DNA of 64,000 bases from Myxococcus flavus (GTDB lineage Bacteria > Myxococcota > Myxococcia > Myxococcales > Myxococcaceae), in NCBI RefSeq assembly GCF_050038885.1, contig NZ_CP143624.1, positions 6,634,001 through 6,698,000 of the forward strand, written 5' to 3'. How positions within the stretch are numbered: position 1 is the stretch's first letter; every line of letters starts with the position of its first letter. The notes beneath the pieces were generated by a model. That model was given only the letters and a program-made list of their open reading frames with translations. It did no database searches and was not told where the DNA came from. A program made the translations under genes and the position numbers. Of the stretch, positions 1 to 9,508 are shown piece after piece.

Positions 1-22
1 GAGCTCCGGTGGAGGAGGACAG

Positions 23-2437
23 ATGACCGTGACGACGCGCGCAGTGCTGGTCGTGCATCCGGAGGCGGAGCGTCGGGGTCGGCTTCGCGCCTTGCTGGAC
101 GGCTACGACGTGCTCGAGGCCTCCAACCGGCAGGAGGCGGTCGAATTCCTCACGAAATCCGCTCCCGCGCTGGTGTTGACGCACCCGGACGTCTTTCCCC
201 GGTTGTTGAAGGACCTGGAGCGCTACACCCCGCGCTCCATCCGCGCGGTGCTCTGTCCCAAAGACAACGCCCAGGCCCACCACAGCCTGGTGGACGTGGC
301 TGCTGCGGGGCACATGTTCTTCACCCTGGAGGACGACCCCTCACCGGCACTGCGGCGCGCCGTCCAGGAGCTGCTGGAGCTGCGCGAGTCCGAGCGCAGG
401 GAACCCCAGGGCATCCTCGATGCATGCTTCACCGCGGAGGGGGCGTCCTTCCGCGCGCGGGTGCTCGACGTGGCCACGGGCGGCCTGGGCCTGCGGCTGG
501 AGTCCAACGTGCGCATCGAGCGGCTCACGCCAGGCACGGAGCTGGAGGGCCTCCAGGTGCTGCGCGGTGAGGCGCTGGTGCTGCGCGCGGGCCATGCCAC
601 GGTGCGCATGGTGCGCCCCCTGCGCGCGACCGAGGGCCACGGCTTCCACCTGGGCGTTTCGCTGGAGCGGCCGGTGGAGCATGCGCGCACGTCCGCCGCG
701 CCGCTGCTCAACGACGCGGTGCGCATCCGCGGCTTGCTGCGCCGGGCCGTGCGCGCGGGGGTGGGCTTCGGGCTGCGCACGCATGAGGGCAACCGGCTGG
801 TGGACTTCACCCGCGCGGAGGTGCTGGCGGAGGAGTCGCGGCTGGTGCTGCGCGACCAGTCGCAGCCGGGGGCGCTCTTCCACCCGGGTGACGTGGTGCG
901 GCTGTGCCTGGACTTCGGCGGCGTGTGCCACGTGGGGACCACGGCGGTGCTGGCCGCCGAGCCCCACCAGGTGGAGGTGGCGCTGCCGCGCACGCTCAGC
1001 CTGCACCACCGCCGCAACAGCCTGCGCTTCCGCTCCACCGCGGAGCGGCCGTTCGCGGTGTCCTTCAATTCCCCGCTGACGGGGGAGGCCATCGTCCGCC
1101 CGCTGCTGGACCTGCACACAGGCGGCTTCGCGTTCCCCTTCGACGCCGGCCGGGAGGCCTTTCCGCCGGGGCTGGTGCTGGACGATGTGACGCTCCAGCT
1201 GCCGGATGGCCGGCGCTCGCACTGCCGCGCGCAGGTGCAGGACACCGGGCAGCTCACGGTGACGGAGGAGAGCGCCAGCATGAGTCGTCCGCGCCGCTGC
1301 GGCCTGCGCATCCTCGCGCTGGAGCCCGAGGCGCGCACCGCCATCCTGGATGCCTTCATCAAGGCCCGTTGTCCCGACGCGCGCGATGCGTCCGAGCTCC
1401 CCTTCTCCGACGTCTGGGACCTGTTCCGCTCCGCCGACGTGCGCTTCCCGGACTATCCCTTCCACGACAACGGCACCCCCGAGCTGCTGGTGGACGCGCA
1501 CCAGCGGCTGGGCAATGGCATCCATGGCCTGTCCAAGGCCATCGTCTACCAGCGCGATGGCCGGCTCTACGGCCACATCTCCGGTCTGCGCATCTATTCA
1601 CGCACCTGGCTGTCGCAGCACCTGGTGGTGCGGCCCGGCTATCACCGCCATGAGTCCATCTCCCAGGAGTTGGTGGCGCTCGCGGCCGACTACGCGGAGA
1701 GCCTGGAGGACGTGGAGTACCTGCGCGCCCTGTGGCGCTGCCGCAACCGGTGGACCTCGCGCATCTACGGCGCCATCGCCAGCCGGCTGGAGCGGCCGGG
1801 GCTGAGCTGCCTGCACGGCTTCACGCCCTGCCGGCTTCCCGTGGACGCCGCGCTGCCGCCACCTCGCGCGGACCTGCGCGTTCGCCCCGCGGAGGCGTCC
1901 GACCTGCGCTGGCTGGAGCAGCACCTGCGCGAGACGCAGGACGTGGTGCGCCTGCGCAGCTCGGACCTGGTGGAAGGAGAGATGTCGCTGGGGACGCTGG
2001 GCGGGCGCTACGCGGACGCGGGGATGCGGCGCTCGCGCCGCATCGCACTGGTGGACGGCCAGGACGGCCCCAGGGGCTACGTCCTCATGGAGGACGCCAC
2101 GCCCGGCCTGTTCTGGGCGGAGTGGTACAACGCCTTCTCGCTCGTCATTTTGGAGCAGGACGCGCAGGAGGCGGACGCCGTGCGTCAGGCCCTGGTGACG
2201 CATGCGGTGGCGGACTCGGCCCGGCGCGGCCGCTCCACCGCGGAGTGCCTGGCCGCGGACGCGGACCTGCCCGCCCTGGAGGCGCTGGGTTTCCACAGCC
2301 TGGGCAAGGTCATGGAGTTCACCGCCCACCGCCGGCTCGTGCGTGACTGGAACGCGTACCTGCTCGCCGTCTTCGAGCGGCTGGCTGCCCATGGCCGCGG
2401 CGGCGGTCGCGTGGACGACAAGGACATCGCGGCATGA
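23..2437 (+). CDS. Pseudo-receiver / PilZ / acyltransferase-like signalling protein
   Basis: An 804-residue soluble protein. Residues about 6-115 fold like a response-regulator receiver, but the usual acidic pocket is replaced (VVHPEAE) and the phospho-acceptor strand reads LVLTHPD, so phosphorylation is doubtful. Residues about 125-225 carry a PilZ-like motif (DVATGGLGL). Residues about 330-430 form a second, more canonical PilZ domain with an RxxxR-type stretch (RRNSLRF) followed by DLHTGGFAF, the arginine and D-x-x-x-GG elements that bind cyclic-di-GMP in this family. The C-terminal part (about 440-800) resembles GNAT or leucyl/arginyl-transferase folds, with the GNAT likeness clearest from residue 620. 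The start is preceded by a strong GGAGGAGG site. The stop overlaps the next start (ATGA), so the two are translationally coupled. A role in cyclic-di-GMP-dependent control is inferred from the PilZ motifs; the C-terminal activity is unknown. Confidence 0.75.
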   Translation: MTVTTRAVLVVHPEAERRGRLRALLDGYDVLEASNRQEAVEFLTKSAPALVLTHPDVFPRLLKDLERYTPRSIRAVLCPKDNAQAHHSLVDVAAAGHMFFTLEDDPSPALRRAVQELLELRESERREPQGILDACFTAEGASFRARVLDVATGGLGLRLESNVRIERLTPGTELEGLQVLRGEALVLRAGHATVRMVRPLRATEGHGFHLGVSLERPVEHARTSAAPLLNDAVRIRGLLRRAVRAGVGFGLRTHEGNRLVDFTRAEVLAEESRLVLRDQSQPGALFHPGDVVRLCLDFGGVCHVGTTAVLAAEPHQVEVALPRTLSLHHRRNSLRFRSTAERPFAVSFNSPLTGEAIVRPLLDLHTGGFAFPFDAGREAFPPGLVLDDVTLQLPDGRRSHCRAQVQDTGQLTVTEESASMSRPRRCGLRILALEPEARTAILDAFIKARCPDARDASELPFSDVWDLFRSADVRFPDYPFHDNGTPELLVDAHQRLGNGIHGLSKAIVYQRDGRLYGHISGLRIYSRTWLSQHLVVRPGYHRHESISQELVALAADYAESLEDVEYLRALWRCRNRWTSRIYGAIASRLERPGLSCLHGFTPCRLPVDAALPPPRADLRVRPAEASDLRWLEQHLRETQDVVRLRSSDLVEGEMSLGTLGGRYADAGMRRSRRIALVDGQDGPRGYVLMEDATPGLFWAEWYNAFSLVILEQDAQEADAVRQALVTHAVADSARRGRSTAECLAADADLPALEALGFHSLGKVMEFTAHRRLVRDWNAYLLAVFERLAAHGRGGGRVDDKDIAA

Positions 2438-3222
2438 CGTACCTGATGGAGTCGGCCCAGGAAGTGGGCCGCCTGAAGGCCCAGGCGAGCGCCACCTCCT
2501 ATGCGGACCGCCTGCGGCTCACCGGTTTGAGCGCCGGGCACACCGCCCTGGATGTGGGGTGCGGACCGGGCATCATCACCTCGGAGATGCTGGACGTCGT
2601 CGGTCCCGAGGGCCGTGTGGTGGGCATCGAGCCGCAGGCCGAGCACCTCGCGGCGGCCCGGGCGTTGCTCGGGGACCGGCCCAACGTGGAGCTGCTCCAG
2701 GGGGCGCTGCCGGACACGCGGCTGCCCTCCAATCGGTTCGACTACGTGTGGTGTCAGTACGTCTTCGAGTACCTGGGGGAGCAGGCCGCCGCGCTGGAGG
2801 AGCTGGTGCGGGTGGTGCGCCCGGGGGGGCGGGTGGTGGTGGCGGATATCGACGGCGTCGGCCTGTGGAACTGGCCCTTCCCGGAGGACCTCCAGGAGGA
2901 GAGCCAGAAGCTCCTGGCGGCCCTGCGGGCTGCACGCTTCGACCTGCACGCGGGCCGCAAGCTGTTCCACCTCTTCCGCAAGGCGGGACTGGAGGACGTG
3001 CGCGTGCACATCTCTCCCTTCTACGTGGCGGCGGGCGCCGTGGACGCGCGACTCCACGAGGACTGGGTCATCCGCTTCCGGACCCTGCGGCCACTTGCGG
3101 CGCCTTTTTTCGGCGGTGCCGAGCCCTACGATGCCTTCTGCCAACGCTTCATGGCGCTCCTGGATGACGCCGACACCCTCAAGTATGCGATGGTGTTGAC
3201 GACCGAAGGAGTGAAGCGTTGA
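2434..3222 (+). CDS. Class I SAM-dependent methyltransferase
   Basis: A 262-residue methyltransferase of the Methyltransf_11/25 type. The SAM-binding glycine-rich motif I is clear near residue 40 (LDVGCGPGIIT), followed by an acidic residue that would hold the ribose (GIEP) and a motif near residue 100 (DYVWCQYVFEYL) typical of small-molecule methyltransferases; PGGRVVVADID is the post-III segment. The substrate cannot be told from sequence. It is coupled by 4-bp overlaps both to the upstream PilZ protein and to the downstream hybrid kinase, so the three products are almost certainly made together. Methylation of a lipid, quinone or protein partner in the signalling unit is possible but unproven. 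Confidence 0.85.
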   Translation: MTYLMESAQEVGRLKAQASATSYADRLRLTGLSAGHTALDVGCGPGIITSEMLDVVGPEGRVVGIEPQAEHLAAARALLGDRPNVELLQGALPDTRLPSNRFDYVWCQYVFEYLGEQAAALEELVRVVRPGGRVVVADIDGVGLWNWPFPEDLQEESQKLLAALRAARFDLHAGRKLFHLFRKAGLEDVRVHISPFYVAAGAVDARLHEDWVIRFRTLRPLAAPFFGGAEPYDAFCQRFMALLDDADTLKYAMVLTTEGVKR

Positions 3223-6131
3223 CCGTCTCCGCAGAACCGGCGGCCGCGTCCTCAGCCCCCGACACCCCCGAGCTGAGCGTCCGGATGCTGCGCAGCATCA
3301 TGCTCTATTACGAGCGGACCTATGGCCGGGAGCGGCTGGTCCGCTTGTGGCAGCGTGAGGCCTTGCCGCTGTCGCTCGACTACATGGAGACGCTCACCAA
3401 CTTCGTCTCCGTGGGCTTCACCGAGCGCCTCTTCGACGTGCTCGACAAGGACTCGGGCGACCCGGACTTCATGACCAAGGCGGGGCGGAGCATCGCCAGC
3501 CCGGAGGCGGTGGGCTTCCTCTATTACATGATGAAGGCGCTGGCCACGCCGCGCAGCGTCTACGAGCGCGCGCTGGAGCTGGACCACACGTACAACCGAG
3601 TGGGTGGCTTCCACATCGACACGCTCACCGACTCGCGGGTGCAGGTGCGCTACGTCAGCCGCATCCGCGAGAAGGATCGCAACTTCTGCCGCGCGCGGCA
3701 GGGCAACCTGTCCGCGTTCCCCGCCATCTGGAACCTGCCCCTGGCGGAGGTGAAGGAGCTGCGCTGCCAGGTGGATGGGGCGGACTGCTGCGAGTACGAC
3801 ATCCGCTGGCAGAACCTGCCGCCGCTGGCGTGGCGCTACATCGTGGGCGGCATGGCGGGCATGGTGGCGGGCCTCGTGGCGGGCACCTGGAACCTGGCGC
3901 CGCCCATCTTCGCGGTCAGCTCGCTGGGCATGGTGGGCATCGCGGCCGGCGCGTGGCTGGACACGCGGGCGGCGCTGATGCGCAAGGACGCGCAGTTGTC
4001 GGAGCAGCACCAGGGCCTGCAGACGTCCCTGGAGGACCTGCAACGGCGCAACGAGGAGATCTTCCGCGCCAACAAGGCGCTCGAGGACCGGGTGGCGGAG
4101 CGGACGCTGGCGCTGTCCGAGGCCAACACCAAGCTGGAGGCCGCGCTCGTGCGGCAGCAGGAGCTGGACCGACTCAAGAGCGAGTTCTTCGACAACGTGA
4201 GCCACGAGCTGCGCACGCCGCTGACGCTCATCCTGCTGACGCTGGAGTCGCTGATGAAGCAGGCGGACCAGCTGCCGCCAGAGCTGCAGCCGCACGTCAC
4301 CACGATGGAGCGCAGCGCGCAGCGCCTCTTGCGGCTCATCAACAACCTGCTGGACCTGGCCCAGCTGGAGTCCGGGAAGGCGCGTCTGCGCTACCAGCCG
4401 CTGGAGCTGCACAGCTTCCTCAGCACCGTGGTGCCGCCCTTCTACGCCATGGCGGAGCGGCAGGGCGTGACGCTGCGGCTGGAGGGCGCCGCGGTGACGC
4501 CGGTCCATGTGGACACCGAGCGCATGGACATCGTCTTCCAGAACCTGCTGTCCAACGCGCTGAAGTTCACCCAGAAGGGCGGGGTGACGGTGCGCGTGCG
4601 CGAGGACGACAACGACGTGCACGTCGAGGTGGAGGACACCGGCCTCGGCATCGCCCCACACGACATCCCCGTCATCTTCGACCGCTTCTCCCAGGCGGAC
4701 ACCAGCGGCACCCGCCGCTTCGGCGGCACGGGCATCGGGCTGGCGCTGGTGAAGGAGACGCTGGAGCTGCACGCAGGCGGCATCTCCGTGACGAGCGAGC
4801 TGGGCAAGGGCTCGACCTTCCGCGTGCGTCTGCCCAAGGGCACCGCCCACATCCGGGAGGACCTGCGCGAGCGCCGCCAGGTTGCCATGCCGGTGCGGCG
4901 CGAGCGGCGCATCTCCGGAGCGTACCCCTCGGTGGAGCGGGGCTCACCGGACGTGGCGGACTCGGTGAGCGCGCCGGCCAGGGACCACGCCGGGCCGGGG
5001 CAGGACGCGGCGCGCATCCTGGTGGTGGAGGACGACGCGGAGATCCGCGGCTTCATCGCCCGGCTGCTGTCCCAGCACTACCGCGTGCTGGAGGCCGTCA
5101 ACGGCGACGACGGCCGGCAGCGCGCGCTGAGCGAGCGCCCGGACCTCATCGTGTCGGACGTGATGATGCCCGTCATGTCCGGCCTGCAGATGCTGACGGC
5201 GCTGCGCAATGAGCCGCAGACGGTGGACATCCCCGTCATCCTCCTCACCGCGCGCCAGGAGGTGACGGCCAAGGTGGAGGGCCTGGGCACCGGGGCCAAC
5301 GACTACCTGGGCAAGCCCTTCAGCCCGCGCGAGCTGCTGGCGCGCATCGAGACGCAGCTGCGCCTGCGCGAGGCGGCGGTGCGCGCCGCGGAGAACGAGC
5401 GGCTGGCCGCCATCGGCCTGCTGACGTCCGGCTTCGCGCACGAGGTGCGCAACCCGCTCAACGGGCTGATGAACGCGCTGCTGCCGCTCAAGGACATGCT
5501 GGCGGGCGGCGTGTCCGACGCGGACCTGGGCAAGGCCATGCTGGAGGTGGTGGAGGAGTGCGGCCAGCGCATCCGCCACCTGGCCGAGTCCCTGCTGGCC
5601 TTCACGCGCACGAGCGAGAACCCCGTGGTGCTGTCGCTGGATGCCTCGCTGGACTCCACGCTCAGCGTGCTGGCCTGGAAAATCCCCCCGGACGTCAAGG
5701 TGGAGCGCGCCTATGATTGCGGCGAGCCCGTGCGCGGCAACCCCGGTGCCTTGAACCAGGTCTGGCTCAACCTCCTGGACAACGCCCTGCGCGCGGTGGG
5801 GCCGAAGGGCCGGGTCCGCATCGCCACCGCGAGCACGGCGGAGGAAGCCGTGGTCACCATCAGCGACGACGGGGTGGGCATCCGGCCGGAGGACATGGAG
5901 CGGCTCTTCCAGCCCTTCTTCTCCACCCGGGCGGCCGGCGAGGGCACGGGGCTGGGCCTGGCGCTCAGCCGCCGCATCGTCGTCCAGCACGGCGGGCACA
6001 TCACGCTGTCCAGCACGCCGGGGAAGGGGACGCAGGTGGAGGTCCGCCTCCCGCTGCGTCAGGCCCCGGCCCTGCCCGCGGGCGCCGCGCCCGAGCACGC
6101 GTCCGAGCCACGCATCGGCCGGCTGGGCTGA
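3219..6131 (+). CDS. Hybrid sensor histidine kinase with two kinase modules
   Basis: A 970-residue kinase starting at TTG, which overlaps the methyltransferase stop. Residues about 20-195 form an N-terminal sensor region that ends in a Cys-containing stretch (VDGADCCEYDIRW), resembling the V4R/heme-NO-binding-associated domains placed in front of cyclases and kinases. Two hydrophobic segments follow (about 208-250), then a coiled coil (about 255-325). The first kinase core has its H-box near 329 (NVSHELRTPL), an N-box (FQNLLSNAL), and G boxes DTGLGIAP and GGTGIGLAL. A receiver domain spans about 600-715, with its phospho-acceptor Asp in VSDVMMP and the conserved Lys in GKPFSP. A second histidine kinase core follows, with H-box AHEVRNPLNG near 741, N-box NLLDNAL and G boxes DDGVGI and GTGLGLAL. 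Two complete kinase modules flanking one receiver suggest an internal phosphorelay. The signal and output are unknown. Confidence 0.88.
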   Translation: MTVSAEPAAASSAPDTPELSVRMLRSIMLYYERTYGRERLVRLWQREALPLSLDYMETLTNFVSVGFTERLFDVLDKDSGDPDFMTKAGRSIASPEAVGFLYYMMKALATPRSVYERALELDHTYNRVGGFHIDTLTDSRVQVRYVSRIREKDRNFCRARQGNLSAFPAIWNLPLAEVKELRCQVDGADCCEYDIRWQNLPPLAWRYIVGGMAGMVAGLVAGTWNLAPPIFAVSSLGMVGIAAGAWLDTRAALMRKDAQLSEQHQGLQTSLEDLQRRNEEIFRANKALEDRVAERTLALSEANTKLEAALVRQQELDRLKSEFFDNVSHELRTPLTLILLTLESLMKQADQLPPELQPHVTTMERSAQRLLRLINNLLDLAQLESGKARLRYQPLELHSFLSTVVPPFYAMAERQGVTLRLEGAAVTPVHVDTERMDIVFQNLLSNALKFTQKGGVTVRVREDDNDVHVEVEDTGLGIAPHDIPVIFDRFSQADTSGTRRFGGTGIGLALVKETLELHAGGISVTSELGKGSTFRVRLPKGTAHIREDLRERRQVAMPVRRERRISGAYPSVERGSPDVADSVSAPARDHAGPGQDAARILVVEDDAEIRGFIARLLSQHYRVLEAVNGDDGRQRALSERPDLIVSDVMMPVMSGLQMLTALRNEPQTVDIPVILLTARQEVTAKVEGLGTGANDYLGKPFSPRELLARIETQLRLREAAVRAAENERLAAIGLLTSGFAHEVRNPLNGLMNALLPLKDMLAGGVSDADLGKAMLEVVEECGQRIRHLAESLLAFTRTSENPVVLSLDASLDSTLSVLAWKIPPDVKVERAYDCGEPVRGNPGALNQVWLNLLDNALRAVGPKGRVRIATASTAEEAVVTISDDGVGIRPEDMERLFQPFFSTRAAGEGTGLGLALSRRIVVQHGGHITLSSTPGKGTQVEVRLPLRQAPALPAGAAPEHASEPRIGRLG

Positions 6132-6286
6132 CGCGGGGCGTGAAGGCCCCGTCCGGGCGCGTGGCGGCCGGGCGGCGGAGACAGGGAATTCCCCACCGCC
6201 CCAGGTGTCCTCCTGGGCACGGCCCGCGTGTCTGCTACAGTCACGCCACTTTTTCGTCGCACCTCTCCATTCAAGGAAAGCACCGC

Positions 6287-7675
6287 ATGCAAGGTACCGT
6301 AGCCGCGGGCGATGCCCGCAAGGGGCACCCGCGAGGGCTCTACCTCCTGTTCTTCACCGAGATGTGGGAGCGCATGTCGTACTACGGCATGCGTGGCCTG
6401 CTCGTGCTCTTCCTCACGAGCAAGGTCAACGGAGGCTTTGGCTGGTCCACCGCGGACGCGCTCAGTCTCTACGGCACCTATACGGGCCTGGTGTACCTGA
6501 CGCCCATCATCGGCGGCTTCATCGCGGACCGCTACATGGGGCAGCGCCGGGCGGTGGTGCTCGGTGGCGTGCTGATGATGATAGGCCACCTCGTCCTGGC
6601 CTTGCCCAGCGTGGCCATGTTCTACACGGGCCTGGCGTTCCTCATCATCGGCAACGGCTTCTTCAAGCCGAACATCTCCACCATGGTGGGCGGGCTGTAC
6701 GCCCCCGGTGACGGCCGCCGCGACAGCGCCTTCACCATCTTCTACATGGGCATCAACCTGGGCGCGGTGCTCGGCAACTTCATCTGCGGCACGCTGGGCG
6801 AGCGCGTGGGCTGGCACTGGGGCTTCGGCGCCGCTGGCGTGGGCATGTTCCTGGGGCTCGTCGCCTTCCTGGCGCTGCAGAACAAGCTGCTGGGGCAGGT
6901 GGGGCTGGTCCCGGAGAAGATGGTCGCCGCCGCCGAGGCGAAGCCGGGCACCGAGAAGAAGACGGGCTTCAGCCGCGACGAAATCGACCGCATCATCGTC
7001 ATCTTCATCATCGCCATCTTCGTCGTCGCCTTCTGGACGGGCTTCGAGCAGGCCGGCGGGTTGATGAACCTCTACACGGACGCGAAGGTCGACCGCTCCA
7101 TCCTGGGCTGGGAGGTGCCGACCACCTGGTTCCAGAACTTCAACTCCATCTTCATCGTCACGCTGGCGCCGGTGTTCGCCGGCCTGTGGAGCTGGCTGGC
7201 CGCGCGGGGCAAGGACCCGAGCATCCCCGTGAAGATGAGCCTGGGCCTGCTGTTCCTCTCCGCGGGCTTCCTCTTCATGCTGGGCGCCTCCAGCGAGAGC
7301 GCGGCGACGGGCAAGGCGGCCGCGTGGTGGGTGGTGATGGCCTACCTGCTCCACACCATGGGCGAGCTGTGCCTGTCGCCCGTCGGCCTGTCCATGGTGA
7401 CCAAGGTGGCGCCAGCGCGCATCGTCTCCGCGATGATGGGCGTGTGGTTCCTGGCGAACGCGGCGGCCAACAAGCTGGCCGGCGTCCTCGGTGGCTACTC
7501 GGAGCAGATGGGCGAGTTCGGCGTGTTCCGCACCATCGCCATCGGCACGGGCGCCGCCGGCGTGGTGCTGCTGCTCGTCGCTCCGCTCCTCAAGCGGATG
7601 ATGCACGGCACGGACGAGGTGAAGCCGGCCGCGCCGACCTCCGAGCAGCAGGGGGGCTCGGTGGCGGCGGCCTGA
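6287..7675 (+). CDS. POT-family proton-coupled oligopeptide transporter
   Basis: A 462-residue inner-membrane transporter of the major facilitator superfamily, POT/PTR branch, which imports di- and tripeptides with protons. The start is the ATG following an AAGGAAAG site; longer upstream readings have no membrane character. Helix 1 carries the POT signature (EMWERMSYYG, matching ExxERFxYY), and the conserved helix 4-5 segment includes GNGFFKPNIST and FYMGINLGA. Repeated hydrophobic segments fit 12-14 helices, with a charged cytoplasmic loop near residues 205-230. A TACAGT hexamer 46 bases upstream may be the -10 element. It converges on a second POT gene (7833-9287), and each has its own hairpin terminator between them. 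Confidence 0.92.
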   Translation: MQGTVAAGDARKGHPRGLYLLFFTEMWERMSYYGMRGLLVLFLTSKVNGGFGWSTADALSLYGTYTGLVYLTPIIGGFIADRYMGQRRAVVLGGVLMMIGHLVLALPSVAMFYTGLAFLIIGNGFFKPNISTMVGGLYAPGDGRRDSAFTIFYMGINLGAVLGNFICGTLGERVGWHWGFGAAGVGMFLGLVAFLALQNKLLGQVGLVPEKMVAAAEAKPGTEKKTGFSRDEIDRIIVIFIIAIFVVAFWTGFEQAGGLMNLYTDAKVDRSILGWEVPTTWFQNFNSIFIVTLAPVFAGLWSWLAARGKDPSIPVKMSLGLLFLSAGFLFMLGASSESAATGKAAAWWVVMAYLLHTMGELCLSPVGLSMVTKVAPARIVSAMMGVWFLANAAANKLAGVLGGYSEQMGEFGVFRTIAIGTGAAGVVLLLVAPLLKRMMHGTDEVKPAAPTSEQQGGSVAAA

Positions 7676-7707
7676 GCCGCGGCCCCGCGTCACAGGTTGA
7701 CGTGCAG

Positions 7708-7742
7708 ACGCCGGTGTCCCGAAGCGGGGCGCCGGCGTTTCT
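7708..7742 (+). terminator. Terminator hairpin for the rightward POT gene
   Basis: Arms of about 14 bases (7708-7721 and 7725-7738), ACGCCGGTGTCCCG against CGGGGCGCCGGCGT, pair with two G-T wobbles around a 3-base loop and run into TTTCTGTTT. This fits a rho-independent terminator reading rightward. Confidence 0.7.
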
Positions 7743-7768
7743 GTTTCCAGGGGCGTCCCGGAAACGCG

Positions 7769-7800
7769 AACGCCGGCGCGCCACTCAGGCGCACCGGCGT
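7769..7800 (-). terminator. Terminator hairpin for the leftward POT gene
   Basis: Read on the minus strand, ACGCCGGTGCGCC and GGCGCGCCGGCGT pair around TGAGT and are followed by TCGCGTTTCC. Its stem is nearly the same as that of the neighbouring rightward terminator, so the two convergent transporter genes end in similar hairpins. Confidence 0.6.
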
Positions 7801-7832
7801 CGGGGCTCACTGCGAGGGGCGAGGGGCGTGTG

Positions 7833-9287
7833 CTACGCGGACTTCGCCGTGCCGGGCGTCACGCCAGCGGCGTTGCGCTCCTCGGTGGGGATGGGCGCGG
7901 ACGTCTGGTAGTAGTCGCGGACCACGTAGCGGCGGGCCACCAGGGCCATGCCCACGGCGGCCAGCAGCGCGAAGCCGGCGTAGAAGAAGAACTGCCCGGA
8001 GCCGGTGAAGACGTTCAGCTTCGAGGTGATGGCCACGGCCACGTTGGCCAGGGTGTTCGTCACCAGCCACACGCTCTGGATGGTGCCCTTCATCTCCCGC
8101 GGGGCCTGCGTGTACGCGAACTCCAGGCCCGTGGTGGACATCAGGATTTCGCCCAGCGTCAGCACGATGTACGGGAGAATCTGCCAGGCGATGTTCAGCG
8201 TGGTGCCGCCCTCCATGGTCACCTGGAAGATGCCGGCGATGATGAACGACAGCGCGCCAATCACCAGGCCCAGCGGCATGCGCCGCAGCGGCGTCAGCTC
8301 CCAGCCGGCCCGCTGGAAGGCCGGGTAGACGACGGCCGTCAGGAAGGGGATGAGCAGCATCACCAGCAGCGGATTGACGAACTGCATCTGGCTGGCCTGG
8401 AAGGTGAACGGCCCCACCTGCGGGTCCATGGCCCGGGCCTGCACCACCCACGTGGACGCCTTCTGGTCGAAGAGCATCCAGAAGAAGGGCACGAAGGGCA
8501 GCAGCAGCCCGCTCACGCGGAACACCGCCTTCACGCCCTCCACGGACTCCTCGGGGTGCTCCTTCTTCGCGCCGTCCAGCCAGCTTCCACCCTGACCCCG
8601 GTTGCGCAGCGCGCTGGACACCACCCTGAAGAAGCTGTGCGGGTTGGCGCCCGTCGCGGGCACGCGGACGTACTTGTGCCGGCCCAGCCAGAAGATGAAC
8701 GTCGCGATGAACATCAGCACCCCGGGGATGCCGAAGGCCACCGACGGCCCGAAGTGCTTGAGCAGGAGGGGGATGAACAGCGACGCGAAGAACGAGCCGA
8801 AGTTGATGGTCCAGTAGAAGATGGCGAAGACCTTCTTCACCAGGTGGCTGTTCGACTCGTTGAACTGGTCGCCCACCATGGCCGCCACGCAGGGCTTGAT
8901 GCCGCCGCTGCCAATGGCGATGAGCGCCAGGCCCGTGAAGAAGCCCGTGGCGTTGTGCTCGAACACCGCCAGGCAGGCGTGGCCCAGGCAGTACACCAGG
9001 CTGAGCCCCAGGATGATGCGGTACTTCCCGAAGAAGCGGTCCGCCAGGTACCCGCCGATGAGCGGGAAGAAGTACACGCCCGCCATGAACGTGTGCATCA
9101 GGCTCTTCGCTTCGGCCTCACGCAGTGCGTCATCCGGCACCTGGGTGCGCAGGAGGTAGTCGATGAGGAACACCGTGAGGATGTTCCGCATCCCGTAGAA
9201 GCTGAAGCGCTCACACGCCTCGTTGCCGATGATGAAGGGGATTTGCGGCGGGAACTTGTTGTTCTGCGCGGCGGTTGCCTGGGCCAT
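7833..9287 (-). CDS. POT-family proton-coupled oligopeptide transporter (second copy)
   Basis: A 484-residue POT/PTR transporter. The helix 1 signature reads EACERFSFYGMRN, and the loop and helix 2 segment is GVYFFPLIGGYLADRFFGKY. Further POT elements are GSGGIKPCVAAMVGDQF and FYWTINFGSFFAS. It is diverged from the rightward POT gene next to it and has a longer central loop (about residues 215-250, with basic and acidic runs), so the pair is better seen as two paralogues of different substrate range than as a recent duplication. A 354-base gap separates it from the uvrA stop upstream. No convincing leftward promoter was found in that gap. Confidence 0.92.
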   Translation of the reverse strand: MAQATAAQNNKFPPQIPFIIGNEACERFSFYGMRNILTVFLIDYLLRTQVPDDALREAEAKSLMHTFMAGVYFFPLIGGYLADRFFGKYRIILGLSLVYCLGHACLAVFEHNATGFFTGLALIAIGSGGIKPCVAAMVGDQFNESNSHLVKKVFAIFYWTINFGSFFASLFIPLLLKHFGPSVAFGIPGVLMFIATFIFWLGRHKYVRVPATGANPHSFFRVVSSALRNRGQGGSWLDGAKKEHPEESVEGVKAVFRVSGLLLPFVPFFWMLFDQKASTWVVQARAMDPQVGPFTFQASQMQFVNPLLVMLLIPFLTAVVYPAFQRAGWELTPLRRMPLGLVIGALSFIIAGIFQVTMEGGTTLNIAWQILPYIVLTLGEILMSTTGLEFAYTQAPREMKGTIQSVWLVTNTLANVAVAITSKLNVFTGSGQFFFYAGFALLAAVGMALVARRYVVRDYYQTSAPIPTEERNAAGVTPGTAKSA

Positions 9288-9508
9288 GCGACGGGGTGCT
9301 CCCTGGTGACGAAAGGTGGGGGCTCCTAGATTCCGAGAAGCCGCACCCTACCCAACGAGCGCGCCGGACTCCACCGCACGGCGCTTGCTCGCCCCGCGGG
9401 GCGATGTGCCCCGGTCCGCACCCGCGCCGGAAATGTCCCGCAAGACTGCCTGCGTCATTCCGGTGGGCGTGTGTGTTTATTGATACAACTCAAGTTCCAT
9501 GGCTGGGT

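Noticed and set aside
6134..6151. GC hairpin after the hybrid kinase gene as a terminator
   Set aside because: Only six base pairs with no following T-run; too weak to call.
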